Source: Candidatus Heimdallarchaeota archaeon
Lineage (GTDB): Archaea > Asgardarchaeota > Heimdallarchaeia > JABLTI01
Length of the DNA stretch: 59,943 bases
Assembly (NCBI GenBank): GCA_030614005.1
Contig: JAUWKS010000015.1
Location: 1-59,943 of the forward strand
Direction: 5' to 3'
In this document: positions 8,547 to 18,845 of the stretch, one piece after another
Layout: each line of letters opens with the position of its first letter
Position numbering within the stretch: the stretch's first letter is position 1
Program-made: the position numbers and the translations under genes
Notes under the pieces: generated by a model
Database searches by the model: none
Told to the model about the DNA's origin: nothing
What the model saw: only the letters and a program-made list of their open reading frames with translations

Positions 8547-10670
8547 ATGTCAAAAAAGCAACAAGGTTCACATAAAAATGAAAAAATTAATCATCTAATT
8601 AATGAAAAAAGTCCGTACTTACTTCAACATGCCACTAATCCCGTTGATTGGTATCCTTGGGGTGAAGAAGCTTTTGAAAAGGCACGTAAAGAAGATAAGC
8701 CAATATTTCTTTCCATAGGATATTCTACATGTCATTGGTGCCATGTTATGGCGCATGAATCTTTTGAGGACCTAGAAGTTGCTAAATTAATGAATGAAAC
8801 TTTTATTTCTATTAAGGTTGATCGGGAAGAACGGCCTGAAATTGATAGTCTCTACATGTCTGTTTGCCAAATGTTAACAGGGAGTGGTGGATGGCCATTA
8901 ACAATTATTATGGATGCAGATAAGCGACCATTTACCGCAGGTACCTATTTTCCAAAACAAAGTCGATATGGCCGTATTGGTATGATGGAATTAATTCCTC
9001 GTATTCAAAATTTCTGGAAAAACCAACGAGCTTCACTTGAAGCTTCTGCAAAGGAAGTTATTGAACAATTACAACAAATGGAATATACACCTGGCAATGA
9101 ATTTACTATTGATATATTGGACGAAGCTTTCAAAGAAGCCTCTATGCTTTTTGATGAAAAACTAGGTGGATTTAAGGGAGCGCCAAAATTCCCAACACCA
9201 CATAAATTGCTATTTCTTCTCCGGTATTGGAAAAGAACTGACAATGAACAAGCTTTAGTGATGGTAGAAAAGACTCTTCAAGCAATGCGCAATGGAGGAA
9301 TTTTCGATCACATAGGATTTGGTTTTCATCGCTATTCCACAGATTCTTCTTGGTTATTACCACATTTTGAAAAAATGCTTTATGATCAAGCACTTTTAGC
9401 TATTGCTTACATTGAAACATATCAGGCAACAAAAAATAAATATTATCAGAATGTTGCTGAAGAAATTCTTACTTATGTTTTACGTGATATGACCTCCTCT
9501 CTTGGAGGGTTTTATTCTGCAGAAGATGCTGATAGTGAGGGAGAAGAAGGCATATTTTACACTTGGTCCACAGACGAAGTTAAAAAAGTTCTAGACGAAG
9601 AAGATAGTTCACTATTTCTTAAAGTGTATAATTTTGAACAAAGTGGAAATTTCTATGATCAAGCTACTCAAGAGAAAACAGGCACTAATATTCCCCATCT
9701 GAAAAATTCGATAGAGAAATTATCTAATGAATTATCGGTTCCTTTTACTGAACTAAATTCACGATTAGAAGGAATTCGAGACAAACTGTTCTCAATTCGC
9801 AAGGGTCGCATTCACCCTCACAAAGATGATAAGATTCTGACTGATTGGAACGGCTTAATGATAGCTGCTCTTGCTATAGCAGGAAGAGTTTTTGAAGAGA
9901 AAAAATTTAGCATCGCAGCTCAAAATGCAGCAGATTTTATCCTTGAGAATATGTTAGCAGAAAACAATCGTTTAAACCATAGATTTAGAGATGGAGAAAT
10001 TGCTATTCAAGGGATGGTTAATGATTATGCATTTCTTATTTGGGGACTTTTGGAATTATACCAGACCACTTTTAATGAGAGTTATCTTAAATATGCCATT
10101 TCACTCAATACCTCATTACTAGAGCATTTTTGGGATGAAAAAGATGGAGCATTGTTCTTTACACCTGATGATGGTGAGCAACTTCTCATCCGCAAAAAGG
10201 AAATTTATGACGGAGCAATTCCTTCTGGAAATTCGGTTTCAATGTTGAATTTCATAAGAATTGGTAGAATTACTGGTAACGTAGAATTAGAGGAAAAAGT
10301 ATCACAAATAAATAAAGCGTTTTCGAAAGTAATTGAACAAGCCCTATCTGCTCATACAATGTTTCTAAGTGCTTTAGAATACATATATGGTTCTTCATTT
10401 GAAGTGGTTATTGTTGGAAAATCTGATTCAAATGATACCAATGAAATGTTGAAAGCAATTCATTCCAATTTTATTCCAAATAAAGTTGTTTTATTTGTAC
10501 CAATGGAGGAACAATCTTCAGAGATATCTAAAATCACCGATTTTGTACATTATAAAGAGAGTATTGATAATAAAGCAACAGCACATGTTTGTATAAATCG
10601 CTTTTGCAAATTTCCCACAACAGAAATTAACATGATGCTCAAATTTCTAAAAATTTGTAGTAAAAACTGA
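8547..10670 (+). CDS. thioredoxin-fold DUF255 protein (YyaL/SSP411/SPATA20 family)
   Basis: A 707-residue protein of the widespread YyaL/SPATA20 family. The N-terminal thioredoxin-like domain begins with the typical [14 protein letters not shown] and contains the CHWC pair (Cys62, Cys65). The rest is an alpha/alpha barrel resembling N-acylglucosamine epimerases and cellulases, with the family's HFEKMLYDQ and DWNGLMI motifs. Length matches the family. The exact substrate is unknown; a redox or sugar-related role is usually proposed. ATG start at 8547, about 60 bases after the peroxiredoxin. Confidence 0.93.
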   Translation: MSKKQQGSHKNEKINHLINEKSPYLLQHATNPVDWYPWGEEAFEKARKEDKPIFLSIGYSTCHWCHVMAHESFEDLEVAKLMNETFISIKVDREERPEIDSLYMSVCQMLTGSGGWPLTIIMDADKRPFTAGTYFPKQSRYGRIGMMELIPRIQNFWKNQRASLEASAKEVIEQLQQMEYTPGNEFTIDILDEAFKEASMLFDEKLGGFKGAPKFPTPHKLLFLLRYWKRTDNEQALVMVEKTLQAMRNGGIFDHIGFGFHRYSTDSSWLLPHFEKMLYDQALLAIAYIETYQATKNKYYQNVAEEILTYVLRDMTSSLGGFYSAEDADSEGEEGIFYTWSTDEVKKVLDEEDSSLFLKVYNFEQSGNFYDQATQEKTGTNIPHLKNSIEKLSNELSVPFTELNSRLEGIRDKLFSIRKGRIHPHKDDKILTDWNGLMIAALAIAGRVFEEKKFSIAAQNAADFILENMLAENNRLNHRFRDGEIAIQGMVNDYAFLIWGLLELYQTTFNESYLKYAISLNTSLLEHFWDEKDGALFFTPDDGEQLLIRKKEIYDGAIPSGNSVSMLNFIRIGRITGNVELEEKVSQINKAFSKVIEQALSAHTMFLSALEYIYGSSFEVVIVGKSDSNDTNEMLKAIHSNFIPNKVVLFVPMEEQSSEISKITDFVHYKESIDNKATAHVCINRFCKFPTTEINMMLKFLKICSKN

Positions 10671-10762
10671 GATATTAAGAAAAAGTAATTATACATATAT
10701 ACTTCAATTGGATTGAAGAAATTCCTAATAAATTGTGCCTAAAGTGAAGAGTTGGGTTATGT

Positions 10763-12127
10763 ATGACAAATTCTAAAAAAACCAAAGTTGCAGTTATTGG
10801 AATGGGATATGTAGGTATACCGGCTGCTGCATTAATTGCCGATGTAGATGGATTTGATGTTATCGGCATCCAAAGAAGATCTGAGCGATCTGGGTGGAAG
10901 ATTGAAGCATTAAATAAAGGGGAGTGCCCAATTCTCAATGAACCTTTGCTCCCTGAATTAATTAAACGAGTTGTTCTTGAGAAAAAGAGCTTTCGTATAA
11001 CAGATGAGACAGATCTTTTGAAAGATATGGATTTCATTTTAATTGACGTTCAAACTCCTATAGATAAAGAAACAAATCAACCCTTGTATAAATCTCTTAG
11101 AGCAGTTTCCGCTACTGTCGGAAACAAAATGAAGAAAGGTGCTGTTGTTGTCGTTGAATCTACTGTTGCACCTGGTACCACAGAATTTATTGTGAAACCA
11201 ATCCTCGAAGAGAATTCTGGTATGAAAGCTGGTGAAGATTTCTTTCTTGTATTTGCTTATGAGCGAGTAATGGTTGGAAGATTAATCAACAATATTGTCA
11301 ATTATCCGAGAATTATTGGTGGTTTGACTGAAAAATGCACTGAAAAGGGGCTATGGTTGTATAAACATATTGTAAAAGAGAAACTCATTCCTGTTTCGGC
11401 AACAACTGCAGAAGTAGCTAAAGTTGTTGAAAACACTTACAGAGACGTTCAAATTGCTTTTGCTAATGAAGTAGCACTTGCTTGTGAATCTCTTAATGTA
11501 AATTTCAACGATGTAAGAGAGTGTGTAAATAGCTTACCTTTTAATTCTAATGCTTACAGAGATCTACATTTACCAGGAGCGGGTGTTGGAGGTCATTGTT
11601 TACCAAAAGATCCATGGTTATTGAAATATGGAGTAGATACTTATGGTAAAGATGTGGTTCCATTTGATGTAATTATCAAATCCAGAGAACGAAATGAAAT
11701 GATGCCTTCTCATATGATAAACTTATCAAAAGAAGCCGCTGAAAAGGCAGGTATAGATTTCAAGAAATCAAAGGTTGCTATATTGGGTGCTTCATTTATC
11801 GAAAATTCAGAAGATACAAGAAATTCTCCAACTGAGACAATCATCAAAATCTTAGATAAGGAAAAAATAAGCTGGGTAACCCATGATCCATTAGTACGGC
11901 AGCGAGAATTTCCATATACAATTTCTGATAACTTAGAAGAAGTTGTACAAGATGCAGATATAGTTCTAATTATGGTCAAGCATCAAGAATATTTCGATAT
12001 CAAACCTGCATGGCTTAAAGGAAAAATGAAAACAGCTATTGTGATTGATGGACGAGATGTTCTTAGTTTGGATGAATTTCGCAAAGAAAAATTCATCTTT
12101 TATGGTGTTGGAAAACCTAAAATATAG
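10763..12127 (+). CDS. UDP-N-acetyl-D-mannosaminuronate / UDP-glucose dehydrogenase family
   Basis: A 454-residue NAD-dependent dehydrogenase that oxidises the C6 of a UDP-sugar to a uronic acid in two steps. The Rossmann motif VIGMGYVGIP (10-19) and the catalytic segment GAGVGGHCLPKDP with Cys279 are present, as is the three-domain layout (NAD-binding, central dimerisation, C-terminal UDP-binding). The sequence looks closer to UDP-ManNAc dehydrogenases (WecC/TviB) than to UDP-glucose dehydrogenases, but the substrate is inferred. It probably feeds surface polysaccharide or N-glycan synthesis. No other glycan gene is adjacent. Confidence 0.88.
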   Translation: MTNSKKTKVAVIGMGYVGIPAAALIADVDGFDVIGIQRRSERSGWKIEALNKGECPILNEPLLPELIKRVVLEKKSFRITDETDLLKDMDFILIDVQTPIDKETNQPLYKSLRAVSATVGNKMKKGAVVVVESTVAPGTTEFIVKPILEENSGMKAGEDFFLVFAYERVMVGRLINNIVNYPRIIGGLTEKCTEKGLWLYKHIVKEKLIPVSATTAEVAKVVENTYRDVQIAFANEVALACESLNVNFNDVRECVNSLPFNSNAYRDLHLPGAGVGGHCLPKDPWLLKYGVDTYGKDVVPFDVIIKSRERNEMMPSHMINLSKEAAEKAGIDFKKSKVAILGASFIENSEDTRNSPTETIIKILDKEKISWVTHDPLVRQREFPYTISDNLEEVVQDADIVLIMVKHQEYFDIKPAWLKGKMKTAIVIDGRDVLSLDEFRKEKFIFYGVGKPKI

Positions 12128-12309
12128 CTAATTAGCGTTATTCCAATCCTCTTCCATTTTTCTCAGAAAATCATCTGATTTATTAGTGATTTCGAAGTAT
12201 TACTCAATCATTTGTATTATAAAATAAACTGCTAACTTTTAGTAAAACTTCTGTTTATGTATAGCTAAAGCTAATAATAATTAGTTTGTACAGAAGGAGG
12301 CAATTTTTC

Positions 12310-12735
12310 TTGACTGAAAATGAAGACGCTTGTGAAATAGTATCTAAAATGAAACTAACATTGACCACTGGTAAAAAATGGGGCAGTTCAACTGATGATC
12401 CCGTTAAAGTATTCATTGGAGAACACTCCTGGGAACTTACCCATCCATATTGTGATGATTTTGAAAAAGGCAAAACCGATGTTTTTAATCTTGATATACC
12501 TGAAGGTTTGACTTCTGATTGGTTTCAATATTTCTGCTTTAAGAAAGAACACCCAATTATGGGTGATAAATGGTTGTTAACTGGTGTTAAATTGGAAATT
12601 AATGATAGAGTTATCTATGATTCGGGTGAAATTAAAATTTGGTTTGAAGGTGGGAAAACACAATGGTGCATTCCTGACTTAAATTATGGCAAATGTCGAG
12701 GCAATGTTAGCCCTGATTTTAATGTTAGCCATTAA
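12310..12735 (+). CDS. PLAT/LH2-like domain protein
   Basis: A 141-residue protein made almost entirely of one beta-sandwich-like domain. The layout TTGKKWGSSTDDPVKVFIG, then DDFEKGKTDVFNL, then DKWLLTGVKLEIND follows the PLAT/LH2 consensus (lipid- or protein-binding domain of lipoxygenases and lipases). The start is TTG at 12310, placed nine bases after a strong AAGGAGG site; an earlier TTG at 12286 overlaps that site. No signal peptide, so it is probably cytoplasmic. Role unknown. Confidence 0.6.
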   Translation: MTENEDACEIVSKMKLTLTTGKKWGSSTDDPVKVFIGEHSWELTHPYCDDFEKGKTDVFNLDIPEGLTSDWFQYFCFKKEHPIMGDKWLLTGVKLEINDRVIYDSGEIKIWFEGGKTQWCIPDLNYGKCRGNVSPDFNVSH

Positions 12736-12858
12736 TTGATTAACGTTTTCTATTTTTTTTCTTTTCTTCTATATACAGTATTTACCATTACTTTCTCTCT
12801 AAAGGTAAAGAACTAATTAGTGGTTGTTCTATTACAATCTTAGTTAGGAACTAAAAGC

Positions 12859-12880
12859 GAGAGAAATGTTTATATAGTAA
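12859..12880 (+). promoter_or_regulatory. TFB gene promoter (BRE + TATA box)
   Basis: A purine-rich BRE-like stretch (GAGAGAAATG) followed by TTTATATAG at 12869-12877 is a near-ideal archaeal promoter. It predicts a transcript start near 12900, shortly before the GTG start of the TFB gene. Confidence 0.6.
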
Positions 12881-12923
12881 TATCAAGATATATACCACCA
12901 AGGTAGTCCTACTCTATTACCTA

Positions 12924-13973
12924 GTGAGGGAGAACGACCCACTCCTTATAGTAGTACAAAAAACACCATTGGAGAATATTAGATTGTTAAAAGATAAAGC
13001 TCAAAGGAAAGAACAAGAAGAAACAGAAAAGAATTGCAAAATCTGTGGTTCAGAAGCATTAATTGATGATAAATCACGTGGAGAAAGAATATGCACTTCA
13101 TGTGGAGCAGTTCAAGATATAATCATAAGTTCAGGTCCAGAATGGAGAGCATTCACTAAAAGTGAACGAAATGCACGAGAACGTGTTGGTGCTCCCGCTT
13201 CAAACCTAAAAATCGATAAAGGATTAAGAACTCAAATTGGTGCAGGTTATAAAGATATTACAGGCAAAAGTTTAAGTCCATCAACCATCGCTAGAATGAA
13301 TCGTTTAAGATGGTTAAATAGGAGAACTGGCAGATCTGAAGCACGAAACTTACGTGATGCAATTTTTGAATTGAAAAGAATTGCAAGCCAATTAGGCATC
13401 TCAGAAGATATTAACGAATCAGCTGCTATTTACTATCGAAGAGCCTTAAAAGCAAAACTCATTCGTGGTAGAAGTATAGATTCGATGACTGCTTCAGCAA
13501 TTTATATTGCTTGTAGAACACACAACGTTCCAAAAACTTTGAAAGATATCTGTACAATTGCTAAAGTTGACAAGAAAGAATTAGCTCGATGTGTAAGAGT
13601 ATATATCGTTGAGCTTGGCATCAAGCCAACACCAATTGATCCAGCACAGCTCGTATCAAGATTAGGATCCGAACTTAAGCTCACAATGCATACACAAAAC
13701 AGAGCTATTGAGATTCTACAAACTGTTAGACAATACAGATTAGATGTTGGCAAAAATCCAATGTCCATTGCCGCTGCTGTGTTATATATAGCAGGCATAC
13801 AAACTGGTGAAAGAAGAACACAACAACAAGTAGCTTTGGCAGCAAAAACTACACCTGTCACTCTTCGAAATCGCTTCAAAGAATTAGTTGCAGCATTAGA
13901 GATTGGCCAAGTAACAGTTAAACGTGGTGCAGCAGCTACACCAGTATATGTTAGAGATCCATATAAATTTTAG
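12924..13973 (+). CDS. tfb: transcription initiation factor IIB (TFB)
   Basis: Archaeal general transcription factor that bridges TBP-bound promoter DNA and RNA polymerase. The N-terminal zinc ribbon has Cys38/41 and Cys57/60, followed by the B-reader/linker with WRAF (74-77), and two cyclin repeats (about 135-230 and 235-325). The length of 349 is slightly above average because of about 30 extra residues before the ribbon. The start used is GTG at 12924. A strong TATA box lies about 50 bases upstream and a T-tailed hairpin follows the stop, so this is probably a single-gene unit. Confidence 0.96.
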   Translation: MRENDPLLIVVQKTPLENIRLLKDKAQRKEQEETEKNCKICGSEALIDDKSRGERICTSCGAVQDIIISSGPEWRAFTKSERNARERVGAPASNLKIDKGLRTQIGAGYKDITGKSLSPSTIARMNRLRWLNRRTGRSEARNLRDAIFELKRIASQLGISEDINESAAIYYRRALKAKLIRGRSIDSMTASAIYIACRTHNVPKTLKDICTIAKVDKKELARCVRVYIVELGIKPTPIDPAQLVSRLGSELKLTMHTQNRAIEILQTVRQYRLDVGKNPMSIAAAVLYIAGIQTGERRTQQQVALAAKTTPVTLRNRFKELVAALEIGQVTVKRGAAATPVYVRDPYKF

Positions 13974-13998
13974 AGGACGTAACTTCCTCTAATTTTTT
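13970..13998 (+). terminator. terminator-like hairpin after TFB
   Basis: TTAGAGGA (13970-13977) and TCCTCTAA (13985-13992) form a perfect 8-bp stem with a 7-base loop, followed by TTTTTTAT. It overlaps the stop codon of TFB. Confidence 0.6.
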
Positions 13999-14019
13999 AT
14001 CATAGACTTTTTCACATTG

Positions 14020-14057
14020 TGGTGGCGAAAGTGAAAGATCAACCTACTTTCGCACCA
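14020..14057 (+). other. long imperfect hairpin downstream of TFB
   Basis: TGGTGGCGAAAGT (14020-14032) pairs with ACTTTCGCACCA (14046-14057) over 12 base pairs with one bulged G and a 13-base loop. It lies between the TFB terminator-like hairpin and the RFC gene. It may be a small RNA or part of the rfc leader; no known RNA family was recognised. Confidence 0.4.
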
Positions 14058-14171
14058 TACTAATTATTTTTCAAGCACTCATTGGAGATTTTATACTAGA
14101 AATAATACTTTTTTTTAGATTTCCTTTGGTAAAGGTAATAGAAAATATTAATACCTAGTTACAAATCATCA

Positions 14172-15215
14172 ATGATAGAGAGAAAAGACTCTATTACTCA
14201 AAAAGTAAGGAATTTACAGGTAGGTTATAAACAAATGTTATGGGCTGAAAAATATCGACCACGTTTACTCAAAGATATAATTAATCAACAGGAAATTAAA
14301 AATCGCTTGAAAGGATTTATTGATGCAAGCACAATGCCTCATTTACTTTTTGCCGGTCCTCCGGGAACGGGTAAGACCTCAACAGCATTAGTGTTAATCA
14401 ATGAATTACTTAGTGATTTCGATGTATTTGGTCGTAAGGAAGATAGTCTTCAAACTAATGTTCCCTATCTCGAGTTAAATGCTAGTGACGAAAGAGGGAT
14501 CAATGTTGTAAGAGAACGAATTAAAAATTTTGCTCATCTAATGGCAATTAATGCACCATTTAGAGTTATTGTTTTAGATGAAGCTGATTCAATGACTTCG
14601 GATGCACAGCATGCTCTACGTCGAACGATGGAAAAATATAGTTCTACTTGTCGTTTCATTTTAATTTGTAATTACAGTTCTAAAATCATTGAACCTATTC
14701 AATCTCGTTGTGCTGTTTTTCGTTTTGCGCCTCTTAGTAAGAAGGATACTAAGAAATATCTTCAAAATATTTTCAAAACTGAGAAAATAGCTATTACTCC
14801 TGAAGCAGCTGATGCAATCATTTATGTTTCTGAGGGGGACCTTCGACGAGCAACTAATATTTTACAATCTGCAGCAATTTCAGGAAAAGAAATATCTGAA
14901 GATGATATCTATAAAGCGACTGGAAAAGCACAACCTCAAGAAATCCGAAAAATGATTAAATATGCAATAACGGGAGCATTCAAAGAATCCAGAAAACTTC
15001 TTCTTGAATTAATCATCAAACAAGGTCTTTCCGCACAAGATATTCTAAAACAAATCCATCGTGAAACTACGGTTATGACCGATATTGATGATCGAACTAA
15101 AGTTGAAATGATCAAAATGATTGGTGAAATTGATTTTCGCTTAACTGAAGGATCAAATCCTGAAATCCAATTATCGGCTCTTTTAGCCCATTTAGTTGGA
15201 TTACAATTGGAATAA
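14172..15215 (+). CDS. rfcS: replication factor C small subunit
   Basis: AAA+ clamp-loader subunit that loads PCNA onto primed DNA. Walker A is GPPGTGKT (62-69), Walker B is LDEADSMT, followed by the arginine-finger SRC motif (QSRCAVF) and the RFC box near the start (LWAEKYRP). The longest frame starts at ATG 14172 (347 residues). An ATG at 14238 directly before LWAEKYRP, preceded by AGGTAGGT, fits the usual family start better and would give 325 residues. Located downstream of TFB in an information-processing stretch. Confidence 0.95.
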   Translation: MIERKDSITQKVRNLQVGYKQMLWAEKYRPRLLKDIINQQEIKNRLKGFIDASTMPHLLFAGPPGTGKTSTALVLINELLSDFDVFGRKEDSLQTNVPYLELNASDERGINVVRERIKNFAHLMAINAPFRVIVLDEADSMTSDAQHALRRTMEKYSSTCRFILICNYSSKIIEPIQSRCAVFRFAPLSKKDTKKYLQNIFKTEKIAITPEAADAIIYVSEGDLRRATNILQSAAISGKEISEDDIYKATGKAQPQEIRKMIKYAITGAFKESRKLLLELIIKQGLSAQDILKQIHRETTVMTDIDDRTKVEMIKMIGEIDFRLTEGSNPEIQLSALLAHLVGLQLE

Positions 15216-15244
15216 AAAAAATTGGAGGAAATGATTTCTAGAAA

Positions 15245-16543
15245 TCAAGTTCCTTCATTAAATCCAGTTAGATATTCTCTTTGTTCTTCTGTAAGTGGTT
15301 GCAGATTAATATTATGTGTTTCAAGTGCCATTCTTGCAACATAATCATCCAGTTCTGCTGGAACATCAATTACTTTGATTGGTAATTCTTTTCCGTTTTT
15401 TGCTAAAAATTCTAATGCAAGTGCTTGAATAGCAAATGATCCATCCATAATTTCTAATGGATGTCCTTGCCCTGCAGGTCTTGCAAGATTCACTAAACGT
15501 CCTTTTGATAAAAGATAGATTTTTTTACCATTTTTCATCTGATATTCTTCGCAATTTTCATTTATTTCTTTGACATCTTTAGTCATTTTTTCCAGACCCT
15601 TGATGTCAATCTCTAAGTCAAAATGTCCGGCGTTAGCTAGCATTGCACCATCTTTCATTTTCTCGATGTGTTTTGCATCAATTACTTTCTTATCACCTGT
15701 TACTGTAATAAAGAGATCACCAATCAGTGCAGCATCATCCATATTCATTACTTCGAATCCTTCATACAAAGCTTCTAATCCTTTATGCCAACCTGAAGGC
15801 TCAGTTTCTTCTGCATAAGGCATCCTATCTCCAGCTTCTACAACGATTGTTCTTGCACCCATTCCTCTAGCTCGCGTTGCTAATCCTCTGCCACACCAAC
15901 CATATCCAACAATAACGACATTTTTTCCAGCAATCAAGTTATTTGTAATTGACATTATTGCATTGAGTGCAGATTGACCTGTTCCAAATCTATTATCAAA
16001 CAAGTGTTTTGAATAAGCACCATTGGCATTTGTTATTGGAAATTTCAAAGCCTTTTCTTTTTCCATTGCTTTTAATCGAATAATACCTGTTGTAGTTTCT
16101 TCACTTGCTCCAATAACATTCTCAATTAATTCTGGTCTTTTGAAATGAATAATATTAATTAAATCAGCACCATCATCTATCAGCAGATTGGGTTTTGAGT
16201 CCAAAACACTATTGAGGTTTTGGTAATATTCTTCCGTATTTTGATTTGCCCAGGCAAATACTTCTATGCCATCAAATGTGGTTAATGCTGCTGCAACCCG
16301 ATCATCTGTTGTTAGAGGATTGCAACTTGCTACTCGAACAGTAGCTCCACCTGCACGAAGAGTTCTTATTAGTTGACCTGTTTTTTTCTCTAAATGCAAC
16401 GCTAAACTAACTCGTAAATTTTTTAATGGCAATTCTTTCTCGAATCGTTTCTTAATCGCATTTAAAATAGGCATGTTTTTTTCTGCCCATTCAAGCTCTT
16501 TCAGTCCTTCATCAATTAATGTTAAGCTCTTTACTTTACTCAA
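15245..16543 (-). CDS. ahcY: adenosylhomocysteinase (S-adenosyl-L-homocysteine hydrolase)
   Basis: Hydrolyses S-adenosylhomocysteine to adenosine and homocysteine, removing the inhibitory product of methyltransferases. The NAD-binding motif VVIVGYGWCGRG and family segments EETTTG, NRFGTGQS and GHPLEIMD are present. Length 432 is normal for archaeal forms without the plant/bacterial insert. Start is TTG at 16543. It is convergent with the rfc gene 29 bases away. Confidence 0.96.
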   Translation of the reverse strand: MSKVKSLTLIDEGLKELEWAEKNMPILNAIKKRFEKELPLKNLRVSLALHLEKKTGQLIRTLRAGGATVRVASCNPLTTDDRVAAALTTFDGIEVFAWANQNTEEYYQNLNSVLDSKPNLLIDDGADLINIIHFKRPELIENVIGASEETTTGIIRLKAMEKEKALKFPITNANGAYSKHLFDNRFGTGQSALNAIMSITNNLIAGKNVVIVGYGWCGRGLATRARGMGARTIVVEAGDRMPYAEETEPSGWHKGLEALYEGFEVMNMDDAALIGDLFITVTGDKKVIDAKHIEKMKDGAMLANAGHFDLEIDIKGLEKMTKDVKEINENCEEYQMKNGKKIYLLSKGRLVNLARPAGQGHPLEIMDGSFAIQALALEFLAKNGKELPIKVIDVPAELDDYVARMALETHNINLQPLTEEQREYLTGFNEGT

Positions 16544-16699
16544 AATTATCGCCTTACAAATAATAGAAAATTAGTTAGTATAATAGTTTTTGGCGAATTT
16601 GGAAATAAAAAGAATATGAGAGGATGAGAGCTATTAGATTAATCTCTCATCGAATGTTGTTATATCTATCCAGTCCTTACATAGAAGGGAGAAAGAAAT

Positions 16700-16852
16700 T
16701 TATGATTCAGATCTTGACCAGAGTTCATCTCGAAGTAAATCTCGAATTGCTACCCGTATAATTTCACTTTTATTTGGATATTTCTTAGATTTCACTAGCT
16801 CTTCTAAACCATCAAGGAATCCTTCTGGAACGTGTACTGTTAGTAGTCTCAT
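16700..16852 (-). CDS. ribbon-helix-helix (CopG-like) small protein, 50 aa
   Basis: A 50-residue protein that starts at the ATG at 16852. It reads MRLLTVHVPEGFLDGLEELV, then a linker KSKKYPNKSE and the helix IIRVAIRDLLRDEL. This is the beta strand plus two helices of the ribbon-helix-helix fold, with the SEIIRVAIRDLL pattern typical of CopG/NikR-like DNA-binding regulators. An upstream GAGGTG serves as ribosome site (complement of 16865-16870). It lies between ahcY and a TerB-like gene. No toxin gene is adjacent, so a free-standing regulator is more likely than an antitoxin. Confidence 0.75.
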   Translation of the reverse strand: MRLLTVHVPEGFLDGLEELVKSKKYPNKSEIIRVAIRDLLRDELWSRSES

Positions 16853-17063
16853 CAAATTTATTTACACCTCGGCAAGAGAGCACCATAGTAATCAATTTTC
16901 ACCTCAAAAGACTCACCTGCTCTTTTGAGGAAATCGTTCTGTATTCCCTAGGCATTCTCTAGATATTGCTTGAAGATATATCTCTATTAAAAAGAGCAGT
17001 AAGTCTAGAGTACTACCGGGGTATTACCCATAAAATTAGCTTTCTGATAATATTTGATGAAAA

Positions 17064-17405
17064 TCAAGGAGATTCATTAGTTTGAAAGTGTTCCTCTAGC
17101 TTAGATAGAATAGCTTCTTCATCCTTAGAAATTATGCCATCTTCCAAAGCTAATTGTCGAATATTGGCTATTAGACGATTTTTGAAACAGTCAGTTTTTA
17201 ATGCTTCTGTAATTCCACCCTCATCTTCAATGCATTTAGCGACTCCTTTTTCAAAAGCTCTGATGTCAACTTCAATTTGAGAGAGCAAAAGAGATTCTTC
17301 AGGAGTAATTACTCCATCCTCCATAGCTTCTTTCATTACTGCATCGAATAGACTACTAAGGAATGGTTTGAATAATTCTTTATAGACCATCGTCCTAACA
17401 CTCAA
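17064..17405 (-). CDS. TerB-like helical protein (hypothetical)
   Basis: A 113-residue helical, acidic protein with two similar stretches: AMEDGVITPEE near residue 30 and ALEDGIISKDEE near residue 90. Such DG(x)I(T/S)xxEE repeats are typical of TerB/DjlA-like helical bundles and can be mistaken for EF-hands. Start is either TTG at 17405 or ATG at 17390. Role unknown. Confidence 0.45.
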   Translation of the reverse strand: MSVRTMVYKELFKPFLSSLFDAVMKEAMEDGVITPEESLLLSQIEVDIRAFEKGVAKCIEDEGGITEALKTDCFKNRLIANIRQLALEDGIISKDEEAILSKLEEHFQTNESP

Positions 17406-17491
17406 TATTCAATTTAACTTACTATCCTTTTGTATGTTTTGATTAAAGTTATTAACTAATTAAAGAAATTGCTAATACAAATTCTTTTGCT

Positions 17492-17878
17492 CTATTTTTT
17501 CAAGGCAATTGCTTCAATTTCTACGCCAACATCTTTTGGTAAACGAGCAACCTCAACAGCAGCTCTTGCAGGAGGATTTTCTTTAAAGAATTCTGCATAT
17601 TTTGCATTCATTTCACTAAAGGTATCCATATCCTTCAAGAAGACAGTGCATTTCACAACATCGTCCAATGTGGCTCCTGCTGCCTCAAGAACAGCCTTTA
17701 CATTATTGAGTGATTGTTCAGTTTGGTCAGTAATCGTTCCTTCAACCATCTTACCAGTTTTAGAGTTAAATGGAATCTGACCGGACACAAAAATTAGATT
17801 TCCAGCAATAGTACCTTGTGAATATGGGCCAATTGCTGCGGGAGCATTATCTGTTTTAATGATTTCTTTTTTGGTCAT
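17492..17878 (-). CDS. ridA: RidA family enamine/imine deaminase
   Basis: A 128-residue RidA/YjgF/UK114 protein that hydrolyses reactive enamine and imine intermediates released by PLP enzymes. The family motifs GPYSQG, FVSGQIP, and the C-terminal [15 protein letters not shown] with its conserved Arg are present, and Glu in VEIEAIA is in the usual place. ATG start at 17878. Confidence 0.95.
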   Translation of the reverse strand: MTKKEIIKTDNAPAAIGPYSQGTIAGNLIFVSGQIPFNSKTGKMVEGTITDQTEQSLNNVKAVLEAAGATLDDVVKCTVFLKDMDTFSEMNAKYAEFFKENPPARAAVEVARLPKDVGVEIEAIALKK

Positions 17879-18048
17879 AATGGTTCATCTCTATTTAATA
17901 CAAGAAAACTTACATTAGTATTTTTTGCTGTTATTAATGGTGAATATTTGTGTTTGAATAAAGATTTTTACTCTTTAGAACATTTGAAATTATAAAGGTT
18001 TAAAAGTCGTGTTAATCAATTTTAATTATATTAGGTGAGTTATCAGAT

Positions 18049-18831
18049 ATGGAACCTTGGCTTATTACAATTATTGTTTTAGTGATTGTTACATTTGGTG
18101 TTCTTATCCTCTTATTATTAGGAGGAATTAAGATTGCTTTGGAATATGAACGAATAGTTATTTTTCGTTTAGGAAGATATGTTCGAACTATCGGACCCGG
18201 TATGGTTTATATTACTCCATTCCTTGAAAAAGGTCGAAAAGTCGACATGCGAATAATTACACAAGATATCCCTCGTCAAGAAGTTATTACTCGAGACAAT
18301 ATCCCTGTATTAGCTAATACCGTTGTCTACTTTAAAGTTGAAAATCCACAAGATGCTATTATTAAAATTGAAAATTATGTGTATGCAGTCAGACAATACA
18401 CACAAGCAGCATTGAGAGATACTGTTGGTATTATGGAATTAGACCAAGTGCTAACTGAACGTGATAGGATCGCTGAGGATATTAGAGAAATTGTCGATAA
18501 AGAAACAAATGAATGGGGAATTGATATTAAAGCTATCAAAATCCAAGAACTTGAATTACCTGCAGAAATGAAAAGAGCGTTTGCAATGCAAGCAGAAGCA
18601 GAAAGAGAAAAACGAGCAATAATCATTAAAGCTGAAGGAGAAATGATCGCTTCCAAAAAGTTTGCTGCTGCTGCAAGAGAAATGGCGACTGCACCAGGCT
18701 CTCTTCAATTAAGAACATTGCAGACAATAAGAGATATAGCTCAAGATCCCAGTGAAAAAATCGTTATCTTTATGCCAAACGATCTATCGGATGTAGCTTC
18801 AAAAGTCATTAGAAGAACTACTAAGAAATAG
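18049..18831 (+). CDS. slipin / SPFH-domain membrane protein (stomatin-like)
   Basis: A 260-residue stomatin-family protein. One N-terminal membrane segment (about 5-27) is followed by the SPFH/Band 7 domain (EYERIVIFRLGRYV, GPGMVYITPF, VDMRI) and a coiled region (AEAEREKRAIIIKAEGE). Such proteins scaffold membrane microdomains and often regulate a membrane protease, although no NfeD-like partner is adjacent. AGGTGA lies ten bases before the ATG. The next gene starts 14 bases downstream. Confidence 0.9.
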   Translation: MEPWLITIIVLVIVTFGVLILLLLGGIKIALEYERIVIFRLGRYVRTIGPGMVYITPFLEKGRKVDMRIITQDIPRQEVITRDNIPVLANTVVYFKVENPQDAIIKIENYVYAVRQYTQAALRDTVGIMELDQVLTERDRIAEDIREIVDKETNEWGIDIKAIKIQELELPAEMKRAFAMQAEAEREKRAIIIKAEGEMIASKKFAAAAREMATAPGSLQLRTLQTIRDIAQDPSEKIVIFMPNDLSDVASKVIRRTTKK

Positions 18832-18845
18832 AAGGGGAAATTAGA

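Noticed and set aside
16544..16699. SAH- or SAM-sensing riboswitch in the leader of ahcY
   Set aside because: A hairpin (GATGAGAG/CTCTCATC at 16623-16651) exists, but none of the known riboswitch cores could be matched.
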